Shown: piece after piece, positions 21,677-32,964 of the stretch
How positions within the stretch are numbered: the stretch's first letter is position 1
Layout of the letters: every line of letters begins with the position of its first letter
From: Eretmocerus hayati
Lineage: Eukaryota > Arthropoda > Insecta > Hymenoptera > Aphelinidae
DNA length: 64,000 bases
Direction of reading: 5' to 3'
Assembly (NCBI GenBank): GCA_029851415.1
Contig: CM056743.1
Location: 66,866,186 to 66,930,185, forward strand
Made by a program: the position numbers and the translations under genes
Notes under the pieces: generated by a model
Seen by the model: only the letters and a program-made list of their open reading frames with translations
What the model was told of the DNA's origin: nothing
The model's database searches: none

Positions 21677-23156
21677 TATATTTCGACAGTTGCGTCAAAA
21701 ATTAATGAAAAGTATTGAAATTCATTCAAAAACTTTCAAAAAAGCGAAAAATTATATTTTGCAAATTTTGTTTATCACAAAATTTATTGCAAAATTATTG
21801 CGAAAAAATTTTTAATTATGCTCAATTATTCGCAAACTTGGGCTCCGAGCTATATCTATAGCTATCGCGGTCAAATTTTGACTTGGAAAGTCAAAAAAGT
21901 CAGAAACAGGTATTTTCAAAATTTCTCAAAAATCGATTTTGATTTTACTTTGGATGGCTCCATTCACCCCAACATCGGGTGTTATATGCAAAGAAAACTC
22001 GACTTTTGTCGTAAATTGTTTAAATAATTGACAAAAACAATATTCAGAATTACAGGACGCATGTATGTCAATATTATATACGGACTATGTTTTGGTTCGC
22101 ACGTAGTTTCGGTAACGCAACGCTTGACTATACGCAGTCCGCACTATATCTATATATCATTACTGAGAATTCAAGTATATGTATATATATATATCTAAAA
22201 ATGTCAATGTATAGCTATATATATTGATCGAAAATAGATCCGGTCGATGGCACAATAATTCATCAATAACACGGTTGGTCAAGCTAAATTTTCATTATTT
22301 TTGATCAAAATTGTCAATTTGTTGATAATTATTGTCATTAACAATTTTAATTTGCAATGCACAAAAGTGCCTGAGTCACCATTAAATTACTGTCAAGTGT
22401 AAGAATTTTACACAGCACAAGCAAAAATATTGGTCAAAGACCTTGGACTGACTCAATTTTAGCTTTAATTATTGTTAAATAAGCAAATAGTGCAATAATT
22501 ATGGTGCACACATCGACCGTAATTTATTTACGAATTTTTATAGCCATCGGGGTTATTTTAAAATTTTTCCGAACGTCAAATCATGGAAGAAACGCTTCAG
22601 CGTAATTCGCATTGTCCCGTATATCTATATATATACGCTGGTTTTCGCTCGCAATAACGCTGTATGCATACATATGCATACGTTACACACATACATTGTT
22701 GCACATCGAGCCTAAAGTTCGATGACGGTTCGATCGAATATTTACGGTCGCGTGAAATAATATTTGAAATATTATATTATACCGCATGTGTCTCTCTCGC
22801 ACGCACATAGAACGCACGTTCGAAAGATTCGATCTCGATCGATGCGAGCGGCGGTCAACGCGCGATGTTTTCAATGCCCATATATGGCATATAAGCGCGC
22901 GGGCCGTTGCGAGCCTCTCCTGTCGAGGCGCCGGGAAGTCGCGAAAATTTGCTGAGCATTCGTTTGCTCCGAAAAATTTAAAGAAAATAATGGCCGTCAA
23001 GACCAATCGTCGCAAAGCGTCGCATGAAAATCCAACCGCACTTGGATTTTATACACTCTCGATGTACACTTATTTATTCTAATCACACGCACACACTACA
23101 CACTCACTCGTGCTCGAATTTGCGTGTTTCTTTAATTTAGATAATAGAAAACAGCA
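21677..23156 (-). other. 5' leader of the gypsy element
   Basis: About 1.5 kb between the primer site and gag, AT-rich near gag and with no convincing ORF (short frames such as 22683-23015 minus have no domain). It contains one GGTC-N3-GACC palindrome at 22432-22442. The leader is expected to hold the packaging signal and perhaps a splice donor for ORF3, but I cannot point to either. Confidence 0.6.
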
Positions 23157-23173
23157 CCTTTTGTTGGGCGCCA
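23157..23173 (-). promoter_or_regulatory. Primer binding site, tRNA-Lys type
   Basis: Directly next to the 5' LTR the minus strand reads TGGCGCCCAAC, then AAAAGG. The first 11 bases are complementary to the 3' end (including CCA) of the common insect tRNA-Lys(CTT); the match stops there. Confidence 0.8.
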
Positions 23174-24122
23174 TATGACTGGCCGAGCCTGAATTAGGTC
23201 CAGTCATATCCAGATTAAATCTGGTTTATCAATTTGGATTCGGTTATGCTGCATATTATCAAAAGAGAGAGAGGGATGTCGAGTGATAACAAATAAGTGT
23301 ACGTTTAAGTACCGAAGCTTTAATGGAAATAAAGTGAAAACGATTCAAACATATTTACAAGAAATATTTACAAGTGGTCATTAGACCGATAAAGTAAGCG
23401 CGAAAGCTCGAGCACGAGGTCGGGAGGGCACGATGAGGAAGACATTCTACTGATAGGCACCAGAGAGAGAAAGAGAGATCGGGCTGGCACTTACAGATGT
23501 TGTCGATGTTGCTTGTCAAAGGGACGAGATGTCTACGATGTCCAGACGCAGATAGATTTGCCCCGAAGATGGGCCGACGAGGGTGCCGAGCGCGGGCCAC
23601 GAGATTCCAAGCACGGGCCGAAGGTATGCCGAAGCGCAGGGCCAAGCGATGCCAGGACGGTCCGAAAACTATAGACCACCAGGTTGGTCGAGGATCTGCT
23701 TTCAATGGGTTTGACGCACACGCGAAAACCCGGAAAAGTTGCTCCAAAAGTGCGGCCACGAGGCAACGAGGTAATATTTGGCGCGAATAAAATATACGGC
23801 GGAGCGCAACGTGCTCGCTTTACTCCGGTCTCGCTAGGAAAGCCGTGGAATGCCGCACGCCGGCGATGTGCGCGACTTCGATGCGCGCGGAGGGGAAAGA
23901 CGGGGGGCGCGGGGGGTCGAGCTTCTGCAGCTGCTGCTGCTAGCGACGGCCCGCGAGCGCTATACATATATGCCAACTCTCTCTCTCTCTCTCTCTTACC
24001 TTCGGCTGTCCACTCCTTCTCTCTTGCCGTCGCTGTAATATAAATGTGATGTAATGATATAATATTCATTATTATATTTGGCCTAGGAGAGAGGGAGACG
24101 GTAGGTATATTATACCGTCACA
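23174..24122 (-). repeat. 5' LTR of the gypsy element
   Basis: 949 bp, the partner of 13038-13984, with two extra bases in the (CT)n run and no other difference found by eye. Such identity indicates a very recent insertion. It carries the promoter for the element. A TATA-like TATATGTATAG lies near 23965 on the minus strand, but the start site is not certain. Confidence 0.93.
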
Positions 24123-24681
24123 GCGGCTTGAAATGAGAAAAGTTATTTTCGCGTAAATGGGGTCAAAAAAATCGTTTTTCGTGTAGCACACGAAAATTTC
24201 GATTCCGTTGGGATGGAAACCACGTGTGAACTGATATTTGTACCTCAAGAAATGCCTATGAGAATCGCCCCTACTACAGCCTCATATCGGTCGCGATGCG
24301 AGGCTTGTGAGGATCGACTAATGACGAAAATGAGCGTTTCGACGGTTGAGGCACATCTACATTTTGTACCACAGACCTTCAGAGAACACTGTAAACCATT
24401 GAACTCATCTCTCTTCTTCTATTCCAACACCAAGGATGCCATGTATTCACATACACACGAGCCAATTAGAATTACGAAAATATGAGGGTCCCACGCAAAT
24501 ACATGGGAAAAACTTCTACACCCTCACAAATCCACGGCGGGGCTCCAAAATGATTTACGCAAGTATTTCATCATTGTTTGAGCATTACTTGGACCAAACA
24601 AAAGTTTATCGGAGATGTGCTGCCATTCTGGAAATTCTCGAAATTTCAAAGTCGAAACCGCATAGTTCCTGAGATTTGCCC

Positions 24682-25387
24682 TTATACCATGGTAGATAAA
24701 GCATTATTACTATCTAATGAGAAATTTCACAATAAAAATATTAAGAAGGTTAAGAAGATTTTAGAGGAAAACGCATACCCTCCACAATTTATCAACCATT
24801 TTGTCCAAAAGCGTATAAACGATAAGCATTTACAAGTTACACTTGAGTCTGTGGAACAAGACCGCAATCCAGTTAACAAGGAATCTTTTATTACCATTGG
24901 ACTACCATTTGTGGGTGGTTTTTATGATTCCGTACGTAAAAAACTAAAAAATCACAGTATCAAATGCATACCGAGAGTCACCAATAATTTGAATCATTTG
25001 ATCATGAGAGGGAAGGATAAGACCGAACGAATGAAACGGGATGATTTGGTATATAAAATAAGTTGTAAGGATTGTGATGCTGTGTATGTTTGTGAAACAA
25101 AAAGAACCTTGTGTACCAGGATCTGTGAACATAAAGGTGCGTGCAGTAACATAGAAAAGAACACGGTTATGGGTAAACAAATTAGAGAGTGTAAACATGA
25201 GTTTGATTTTGAGACGGTTGAAATTTTGGACTATGGAAAAAATTGGAGGAGAAGAATAGTCTCTGAGATGGTTAATATCCGAATTGAGAAGGGAGCTATT
25301 AAGGAGGATACTCAACATCTACATGAGAATTATGCACCGATTCTCAGAAGACTGAGAGATAGTAATAATAATAATTCAAAATATTGA
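24682..25387 (+). pseudogene. PLE-A inverted-tail copy of the GIY-YIG endonuclease
   Basis: Plus-strand copy of the endonuclease encoded at 6648-7364 on the minus strand. It has CKDCDAVYV, but the GIY-YIG glycine is changed (VYVCETKRTL), which should inactivate it. The linker, EHEFDFETVEIL-like block (here CKHEFDFETVEIL) and serine/asparagine-rich end are present. Its 5' part continues at 12441-12504 on the other side of the DNA element. Confidence 0.8.
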
Positions 25388-25741
25388 AATTGTTCTTAGG
25401 TTGAGTTGTATCTTGTGATGGTTACGTTATTTCCTATCTTATCATGAGAAGTAGATTGTATAATGGTTCACAGATGTCTCTGTTTTCATTAAGTTATGAC
25501 CGATCGATCTCAATCAATTTTATTTACTTCTGTCACCACGTCTCTGTGATCTAGATCGTTTTCCATATGTCACATTGTGAGTGATGTCATAATTGTTTCA
25601 ATGTACTTTTATCGTATATAATTACTAATAACTGTATATCACAACTTCAGTTTTAGAAAAATATCAAATAATGACTCTCATCTTATATCTGATGAGTAAT
25701 TCAAACTCGCGAATTATACTTGTGATTTCATAGATTGAGAC

Positions 25742-25772
25742 CCGATGAGGATGGTAAATTAACCATCGAAAC
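25742..25772 (+). ncRNA. Hammerhead-type motif in PLE-A (copy 3, mutated)
   Basis: CCGATGAG (one change from CTGATGAG), a stem GATGGT/ACCATC and an intact CGAAAC. Combined with copies 1 and 2, each with a different single core change, this points to an intact ancestral motif CTGATGAG...CGAAAC. Confidence 0.65.
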
Positions 25773-25860
25773 GTTGTCTTCGTAATAAAGAACAACATTG
25801 ACTCGTAGACCAGCCGTAATTTTCTATCAATTCATTGTAAGCGAGTGAACAATCATGAAT

Positions 25861-26700
25861 AGCAATGGACATTGTTGGTCCTTTCCCGCGGACTAAAGAT
25901 GGACATGATAGTATCCTAACCATACAATGTTTATTAACAAAATACTGCCTAGCTATAGCACTCCCAGACGCTACAGCTAAATCGGTAGCATATCCTTTAA
26001 TAAAAAGATTTATCCATACCTTCGGGGCTCCAGTAGCTATACTTACCGACCACGGAACAAATTTCCTCAGCAACCTAATGGAAAGAGTTGCGAAGGAACT
26101 CGAAGTTCAACAGTATCGTACCTCGAGTTATCACCCTCAGTCGAACGGATCGCTCGAGCGATCGCATCACGTGCTCGGAGAGTACTTGAAGGCATTTATC
26201 AACAAGGAAGAAGAATGGGATACTTGGTTGGATTTAGCAACTTGGAACTATAACATTCCGTGGCACGAAGGGACAAAGTTCACACCTTTCGAACTCGTAT
26301 TTGGACGATCACCCAGAATTCCATCTAATGAGCCTTCAGAACTGGAAGATGAACTTCCGACTCATGGAAATTATCTGATCGACTCAACCACCAAAATCTA
26401 CGAGATACAAGGCCTAGCTAGAGACAGATTAATGGAATCACAGCTCCATTCGAAGTTTTATTTCGATAGAAAAATCTCTCCAAGGGCATCCAAAATAGGC
26501 GAATACGTTTGGTTATGAAAGGGAGGTGAAATACACATGTTTGCTGATCAATACGAAGGACCTCACATGATCATCAGTATGCTCAAGAAAGACAATGGAA
26601 AAATTCAACTCGTTAGAGATAGGAACATAACTCAAGTGTTACACGGGAACAGACTTAGAATATCTTACATTGCAGAACCAACCAATTGCATCTGATATCA
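25861..26700 (+). pseudogene. Integrase catalytic core and C-terminal domain of the giant element
   Basis: It continues the integrase broken at 6207. The core has Asp (AMDIVGP), Asp in ILTDHGTNF and Glu in GSLERSH, with 35 residues between the last two. The phrases YHPQSNGSLERSHHVL and FELVFGRSPRIP are typical of errantivirus integrases. A TGA at 26516-26518 splits off the C-terminal part, which reads on as FADQYEGPHMII and RLRISYIAEPTN. Except for this stop the core is intact. Confidence 0.88.
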
Positions 26701-27035
26701 TCATATTGTATTACAGGTCAAGGAAAACAGAAAAAAAGAACAGAAGAAACACAAAGGATTCTCAATTGGAGTATCTAACATAAATGAATTTGCTGATCAA
26801 TACGAAGGACCTTACTTGATCATTAGTATGCTCAAGAGAAACAATGCAAAAATTCCTACTTGTTAGAGATAGGAACAAAAATCAAGTGATACACGTGAAT
26901 AGACTTAGAATTTCTTACATTGCAGAACCAACCAATTGGAACTAATATTATCATATTGTATCACAGGTCAAGGAAAACAGAAAAAAGAAAAGGAAGAAAC
27001 ACAAGGGATTCTCAATTTGAGAATCTAACATACAG
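26539..27035 (+). repeat. Tandem duplication of the integrase tail
   Basis: About 250 bp are present twice in direct order (26539-26788 and 26789-27035), starting with TTTGCTGATCAATACGAAGG. The second copy has small deletions and more stops. It is a local duplication after or during the life of the element. Confidence 0.8.
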
Positions 27036-27306
27036 CAACGAAACAACCAGGGGTGAATATACTTCTGGATACAACTTCTATTTTCAATTTAGAATCTCAA
27101 ATCAATTTATCTTGACGTATAACTGACGAGACTTTACCCTCATGGAACACAATGATCTTAACTCCGAATAATACTTGAAAAAGACGTTAAAAGGGAAAAG
27201 GGGGAGAACTTAGAAACCTACGCACAACCGATCGATCATAGGAACAAAGTTTTCAGGAAAATTCGTTCTACAGGTAGAAAAGGAAAGAAATGAATAAATT
27301 CACAGA

Positions 27307-28980
27307 ATGGACATCCAGGGTGTCTTAAAGCGACTAAACAATGACGCGGTAACAAGCTACAACGAGATCCACAAAAACCTATCAGCCGGAATAGATAACC
27401 ATAGCGATTTATACTCCATACTATTGTTAGAAGTACACATTGGAGTAGCACTCATAGTATTATGTATTCGTGAGGGTGCCACCCATTCACTTTCTTTCAT
27501 TTCAAAACGTTCAACTGAGATAGGGGTAGGTAGAGCCACAGAGATAACGAGAGAATGCATTGACCATTTAAGATGAGATTATCTACGAATGGTGGTGGAA
27601 CATATTGAGTGGAAACGAAGTGGTCTATGGGAAGATCCCGAGTTAGATTTCTGTTTTTAAACACGAGCAATCCCTGAACTATCGCAAAACCTCATTGACG
27701 GAAACTTAAACCATATGTTTAAATACAGCATCACCAGGGACCACATGTTCCTATTCACCCTACAAGTTTTACAGGATGCCGACGTGAATCAGGATTTTGG
27801 AGGTGGACTCGCACCCTTACGGTTAACCGTCTGCCGAGAACGCCTAAGAATGGCAAAATTCCTGCTAAAAAGGGAAGCCAATCCTAATGAGAATTCCGAC
27901 CGCATACCCCTTATGCACGAAGCACTCAACTGCAGAGATCCAAAAATGTTAGATCTTCTCATCAAATATGGTAGTGATGCCATCCAAATGGACACAGGAA
28001 ACGACAGGGTATTTCATCGTCTCGCCAAGATGACTGGAATAGAGAGTGTAACTAAGACCTCTCTTCTCGAAACACGATTGGAGGATGACTCCAACGTGAA
28101 TGAACGTAATGGAGCTGGTATAGTTCCGCTAATCCAGGCAATAACCTGTCCAAACTGCCATTGCGTATTTTTATACGTGCACCATGGGGCAGACCTCAAT
28201 CAATATGGGTTCCAAGCGCTGCATTTAGCTGCCCAGAACGACGATACCAAAACTTTCGACTTACTTATGAAATTTGGGGTCAACCCAAGAAACGCGGCAT
28301 TGAACAATTCATCAGTAATCGAAACTGCTCATCACTCGGGGAGTACGAAGATCTTTGAATATTTGCTGGCTACACGACCTCCACTCTATGGAAAAAAAGA
28401 AATTAACTTGGGGGTACTCGGAGACGAAAACCCGAACAACGAATTATTCTTAGAATATTATCCCGATTTGGGTAAAAACGATTTCGATCATGTTATAGAT
28501 TATGGAGCAGCAAGTTCCAAAATATTCAGGATGATCCAACAAACAATGGCGCGTCCAAGATGTAGGATAACTGAGTTTAGGAAGATAGGGTAATACTTCA
28601 GATCAGATCACAATTTTACCCGTGGACAAGATCTATCAGAATTCAGGAATCTAATGACTGCAATACATTCCGACTAATTGAGGAGTAAGGTCGAAGAGGC
28701 AAACAACCGTTCATTAGGCTGGTTTTTAGCGGCAAAAACGCTCCACGGATATGAAGCGAGACTACCCCTGGGAATGAAGGATCATATCTAAGGATTTTTA
28801 CACCCAGGCGACCTTCACAGGATCGTCTTAATCCTATCTCAAATCAACTATGTTTATTCATAATCGAGGAGATCGCCCGGTTGGACGCCACGAATAACTT
28901 CGTGTCACCCATAGATGAGGAAATGATTGCCGGAGACGTTGTAGGCTCATTTCATCACAGAAGATGTATAGACCAAATCG
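27307..28980 (+). pseudogene. Ankyrin-repeat protein 1 of the giant element
   Basis: A Met at 27307 opens a frame (TSYNEIHKNLSAGIDNHSDL) that continues with a few stops and a shift into 27715-28593. That part has about five ankyrin repeats, recognisable by LHEALNCRDPKMLDLLIKYG, QALHLAAQNDDTKTFDLLMK and similar helix-turn-helix pairs. A C-terminal region follows (readable to about 28980) with the phrase FVSPIDEEM. Ankyrin repeats mediate protein binding; in viruses such proteins often redirect host signalling or ubiquitination, which is inference here. There is no F-box or PRANC end that I can recognise. It lies directly downstream of integrase, where no normal gypsy element has a gene. Several stops make it non-functional. 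Confidence 0.75.
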
Positions 28981-28984
28981 ACTT

Positions 28985-29281
28985 AGCAAAACCCTACATT
29001 TAACACGTAAATACAATTTTCGATACACTGTGCGTAAAAGTGCACTTTGCGCACAGTTTGTCGACTTTTACTCACAGTTTATCGAAAAGTATAGTTAGAT
29101 ACACGGCCGTAAAACCTATTATTCGCATCCTCGTGATCATTCCGACCCATCATTCGGACGCGAATAAAACGGTTTACGCCCTTGTATCGAAATGTACTAT
29201 TATTCAACCTTTTGAACTGGAACGACACACAAAATTTCTTATTATTCAAAAACAGAGTGTCCATCGGAAACATTACAAAAA
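28985..29281. repeat. Small inverted-repeat insertion between the ankyrin genes
   Basis: This AT-rich stretch has an imperfect inverted pair at about 29102-29124 and 29163-29187 (ATTCGC versus GCGAAT with GTAAAAC/GTTTAC). A second small palindrome with GTGCGTAAAAGTGCACTTTGCGCAC lies at 29028-29056. It interrupts the coding run, which is readable again from 29282. It may be a MITE. Confidence 0.4.
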
Positions 29282-29475
29282 TAGATTTTGAAACAGAATT
29301 TACAATATACTACGAACTATTCGTTGATGAAGCCGCAAGAGCGATAAAATTACGCGAACAGCATAATGAAAGGGAAACCGAGATTCTGGATATCTTCGTG
29401 TATCCGCTACCGATACTCGCCATTGAGAGAATAGCTCATCACTTACATGGAATCGAATCAACAGAACAGTAAAAT
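29282..29475 (+). pseudogene. C-terminal remnant of ankyrin protein 1
   Basis: The frame (FTIYYELFVDEAARAIKLRE, then ERIAHHLHG) is helix-rich and resumes the coding run after the small insertion. I place it with ankyrin protein 1 because of order and strand; the homology is not proven. Confidence 0.4.
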
Positions 29476-29499
29476 TTTACTATTCATTACAGGAAAATG

Positions 29500-30880
29500 G
29501 CAAGATATCCGAAATTTTGAACAGAAAATGCGCTCAACCTACGAATCATTATCAATTTAGACCGCGCAGTACGGACATCACAAGGACAAACAGTTGAGAA
29601 GATCATCCAAGAAAATCCAGCAGCATTCAACCCCAAAACATTCCAAGTAATATCAGGCCGAGCAGTTTGTTATCGGAATAGAGCAATGAGCAGGCTTTTG
29701 ATAAGTTTAGCCCCCGAAATTCAGTCCTTGAACTTTGAATATATTTTTTGGTCCCTTTCACAAGCTAAAATGTTCACGTCAACCGAGCTCCTGATCCGAA
29801 AGGGAGCATATGGAAATGCTCAAGGCATTACGGGTAGAACTATGTTTCTCTTGGCGGTCAGACACAACAACGTTAACCCAAAGAGGTTATTATTAACAAA
29901 AGGAGCGCATGTGAATCACCCTGACGATCATGGTACAACTGCAATTCTGGAAGCAGCAGAAGTGGCTAATGAAAAACTCTTATCAATTTTGATGAACTAT
30001 GGGGCAAATCTCTTCGCCCGAGACAGAATCGGACGGAATGCTCTCCATTATTCAGCATACCACGCACGCAAGGAAAACGAACTTGCATCAAAGTTCTTAT
30101 TGAACCTAGGTCTGGATATAAACTCAACGGATACGCTGCGTGACTCCCCATTCCATTTGGCAATGATGACAGGCAAGAGAATCCAGCCAAAATTGTTAGC
30201 AGAACGTGGCGTCGAAATCAATACTAAGAACGATCTGGGAGAAACACTTCTGATAAGTGCTGTGATATATCAACACCACTCCATGACCCAGTTCCTCCTA
30301 AAAATGGGAGCTGACCCAAAACAAACGAAGGAAGATGAGTGCTCATAGATTCACATTGCTTATAATGAAGGAAAGCCCAGGCAACTGGCAACGTTGTTCA
30401 GAAATGGGGGTGCTCTGTATCCCAATCAAGATCGCGTAATAACCTTTTTCTATCTTTGTCCGGTGACGTCGCCTCGATGCAAGATAGCCATAAAGGAGCT
30501 CGTGAAGTCAGAACACGAGAAGGGATTCATTTCACCTATAGATGAAGAGTACGTCCTTTCAGAGAGTGAACGCAATGAAATCCACCAAACTTACGAAGGA
30601 GAATTGCTCAGCCTCCGTGAAAAGAAATGCCTTGAAACCTACTCTTTGTACTATATACTGTTTCGATCAGACCACTTGACGGCAACCATGTTGAAAGACA
30701 AGAATATCATGACGACTTTAGGAAATATGAACATAGACGCAACCTACCTCCTTTGGAGTGATGAGATATGAGGAATATTACGTAGGTGTCGAAGGTTGAG
30801 GAAGGTTTTCGATAGGAGAGAAGAAGAGATAGTCGAAGCCTTCCGAGGAGTATATTGCCAGAACTTAGTTCTAAAAATAT
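29500..30880 (+). pseudogene. Ankyrin-repeat protein 2 of the giant element
   Basis: The main frame 29686-30348 holds five good ankyrin repeats (GTTAILEAAEVANEKLLSIL, NALHYSAYHARKENELASKF, ETLLISAVIYQHHSMTQFLL). After a stop the same protein continues at 30394-30771 with a C-terminal domain that includes FISPIDEEYVL, echoing FVSPIDEEM of protein 1. The two are therefore tandem paralogues that share a non-ankyrin C-terminal domain. The N-terminal part (29500-29690) is readable with stops. Function as for protein 1 is unknown; protein binding is the safe statement. Confidence 0.75.
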
Positions 30881-30976
30881 AACAATCTCCCTCACGAATA
30901 TTGAAAATCATAGATGCTAAGACAGTATCAACTTTTCTTCTTCCCAGAAAATATAGGGTCACTACTTCAAGAAAAG

Positions 30977-32645
30977 ATGTACTGCACTCGTACAATACTA
31001 TTACTAGGCATTCTCCCACAATTCGTCAAGTTAGAACTCCCTTACAAGAAAGAACGTCTCAATCACAAGCCCGGAATCTACTACCAACGACTACAAGATC
31101 TGAGAGTGTTACAGGACACATGGAGGATCACTCTTATTGTCGACTTGCTAGTAATCCAACGAGTAATAGAATCATATATATTTATGCTTGAAAGAATCAG
31201 CGAAGAATGCTACGGTAGCGCACGAACATGCACGTAAAACCTAGGTAGAGCAAGTTATCTATCTAGTGAAGCAAGACGGCGATCGAGTGAGTTGAGCAAC
31301 AATTGTAAAAATTTTGGGAAAACCATGAACCATATAGAGTCGAACAGAAAAAACAGATATTCAACCATGATGAACACAATGGACAACACTAGCGGAGGCC
31401 CAATATATTGAAAACCCAACAGAACGGGTATCTACACCAGTAAACTCGGAACCCCCAAAGATCAATTTACCGACGACCTCCGACGAGTAGAACATCTATT
31501 CCAAGAAATCCAAGAATTGTCAAATCATCTTGCCGAAGACCGGGGAATACATAAAGCCCTGGCAACCCGACAGTTACTCGATGGAATTCATACTGGGTTG
31601 ACCCTCCCAGACAATATCGATTGCAGAGCAGAAGAAATCGGGAAACAATTCAAAAGAAATTTAATACATCACTTCCTATTATTCGAATCACAGCTAATAG
31701 GGATGATCGAACATCTGAACAACCTGGCTCAACCAAACGAATTTCCGACCATATCACAAGTAACACAATTGAACAACCTCAATCCACGAGTCTCAACCGA
31801 TTCCGGCATAATTGTATTACAACCAATTTCCGGAATTGACGTGCCCTTGCTCTCACCGACACATTTCGAATTTTACCAAGCATATCCACTGCCATCACTC
31901 CAGTATATTGATCATCAACGAATTAATATTTACGTAAAACCACAAAACCAATTCATCGGAATAGGTCCAAATAACACTTATCACAGTTTCAATGTTGAAC
32001 AATATGAAACGAGCACCAATTTCGTGGATTTTACGGGATGTTCTCCAAGAACACTGCTACATTCGGATAGTTATAACGAAACGTGTGAATACCTTCTACT
32101 CAAACCGATTGATGAAATAGATTATCGACGCTGCAATATGCAAATAGACTCAAACACAAACCCCTACTTCAAACGAATAGGACCAAACTCGAATTGGATA
32201 TATTCCTTGTTCTCCGCAGACAACTTCATTATCAAATGCAAGAATATCCCAGCCCCACAGATCGTAACACTCAGTGGAACGGGGATATTAAATTTGAAAC
32301 AAAATTGTCATGCCGAATCGAGAGGGTACGTATTATCGGAGGGTCTCACGTTACGAACAGACCAACTCGACATCCTAATACCAGAAATGAATTTAAACAT
32401 CGAAAACTTGATCTCAACAAATACACAAAATCTGTTGAGAGAGAATTTCGAGCACGGACAGGACCCATCATTCATCTCACATTTACTATGGGACTTAGAA
32501 AATCAAGTGAGGAAGAATACAAAATATCCTTCAAACAATCAATGAATCCCGGGTATAATTGCGACGATTCACGTAATTGTCACAACAATCGTATCATTGA
32601 TCCTCTGTGGTGTAATTGAGATTCTTCGCATGACACACGCAAGAT
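30977..32645 (+). pseudogene. env: Envelope protein of baculovirus-F / errantivirus type
   Basis: An N-terminal hydrophobic stretch (TILLLGILPQF) acts as signal peptide, followed by PGIYYQRLQDL and a W-x-I-x-x-x-V-D region as in F/Env proteins. After a stop and shift, 31517-32545 carries the long helical part and then the conserved block: VPLL...YPLPSL, paired cysteines (FTGCSPR, YNETCEY, RRCNM), NWIYSLFSADNFIIKC and GTGILNLKQNC. A transmembrane segment (VIVTTIVSLILCGVI) is encoded at about 32565-32620 in a third frame. In intact relatives this is a class I fusion protein that brings virus and cell membranes together. At least two frame breaks make this copy dead. The furin site is not identifiable. 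Confidence 0.8.
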
Positions 32646-32964
32646 AAAGAAACAATAATGAACATGAGCCAGGAAGATTACCATGTCAATCTGTAACTCT
32701 GTCACCTCAAAATATACTTCTCAACGAAGCACAATTCGAGAACAAGAAAAGTTTCGTTTACGCCCCACCAAATGCTCACTATGAATGTTTGATCAAAGGT
32801 CACAGTCCAAATAAAGATAAGAATAGGATTACAGAAACCACTCCAAAACCAATCAAAGGATTCATAGAGACCGAAATATGGAATTTTACCATCATTCTAT
32901 CTGAAAGAAAGGAGAACAGAATACCCATGCTACATATGACTTTACAGAAGAAACGAGCAGATAA

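Larger units (their letters stand above)
13038..24122 (-). mobile_element. Nearly intact Ty3/gypsy LTR retrotransposon
   Basis: The 11.1-kb element has two almost identical LTRs and a 4-bp target duplication GCGG (13034-13037 and 24123-24126). Order in its own direction: LTR (24122-23174), tRNA-Lys type primer site, 1.5-kb leader, gag, protease-RT-RNase H, integrase, a third ORF, a palindrome array, polypurine tract, LTR (13984-13038). It is the youngest layer of the nest. The only obvious damage is a one-base frame break between RNase H and integrase. Confidence 0.92.
12505..24681. mobile_element. Non-autonomous DNA element inserted in the PLE-A inverted tail (split by the gypsy element)
   Basis: The ends are GGGCAAATCTCA (12505) and TGAGATTTGCCC (to 24681). 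The terminal inverted repeat extends to about 27 bp with two mismatches (TATGCGGTTT is shared). The flanks give a 4-bp duplication TTAT (12501-12504 and 24682-24685). Removing the element restores the PLE-A reading exactly. Its own sequence is 12505-13037 plus 24127-24681, about 1.09 kb, with no transposase visible. The gypsy element 13038-24122 sits inside it. The superfamily is uncertain: the GGG/CCC ends recall piggyBac, but the duplicated target is TTAT and not TTAA. Confidence 0.7.
6208..25860 (-). mobile_element. PLE-A: Penelope-like element with inverted tail, interrupted by two younger insertions
   Basis: The block interrupts the errantiviral integrase. Its flanks carry AGCGATGAACATTG (6194-6207) and AGCAATGGACATTG (25861-25874), a 14-bp target duplication with two mismatches. 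The minus-strand body runs from a pseudo-LTR (about 11945-12440) through RT (11812-10203) and GIY-YIG endonuclease (7364-6648) to a second pseudo-LTR in direct orientation (6650-6208). To the right lies a 5'-truncated copy in opposite orientation (12441-12504 plus 24682-25860), the inverted tail typical of Penelope insertions. PLE-B (7544-10241) and a DNA element (12505-24681) were inserted later. Confidence 0.8.

Noticed and set aside
22683..23082. Leader ORFs of the gypsy element on both strands
   Set aside because: Short, overlapping, no domain; typical of a long non-coding leader.
12505..24681. piggyBac element
   Set aside because: The ends begin with GGG/CCC, but the target duplication is TTAT and not TTAA and no transposase is present. 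The superfamily is left open.
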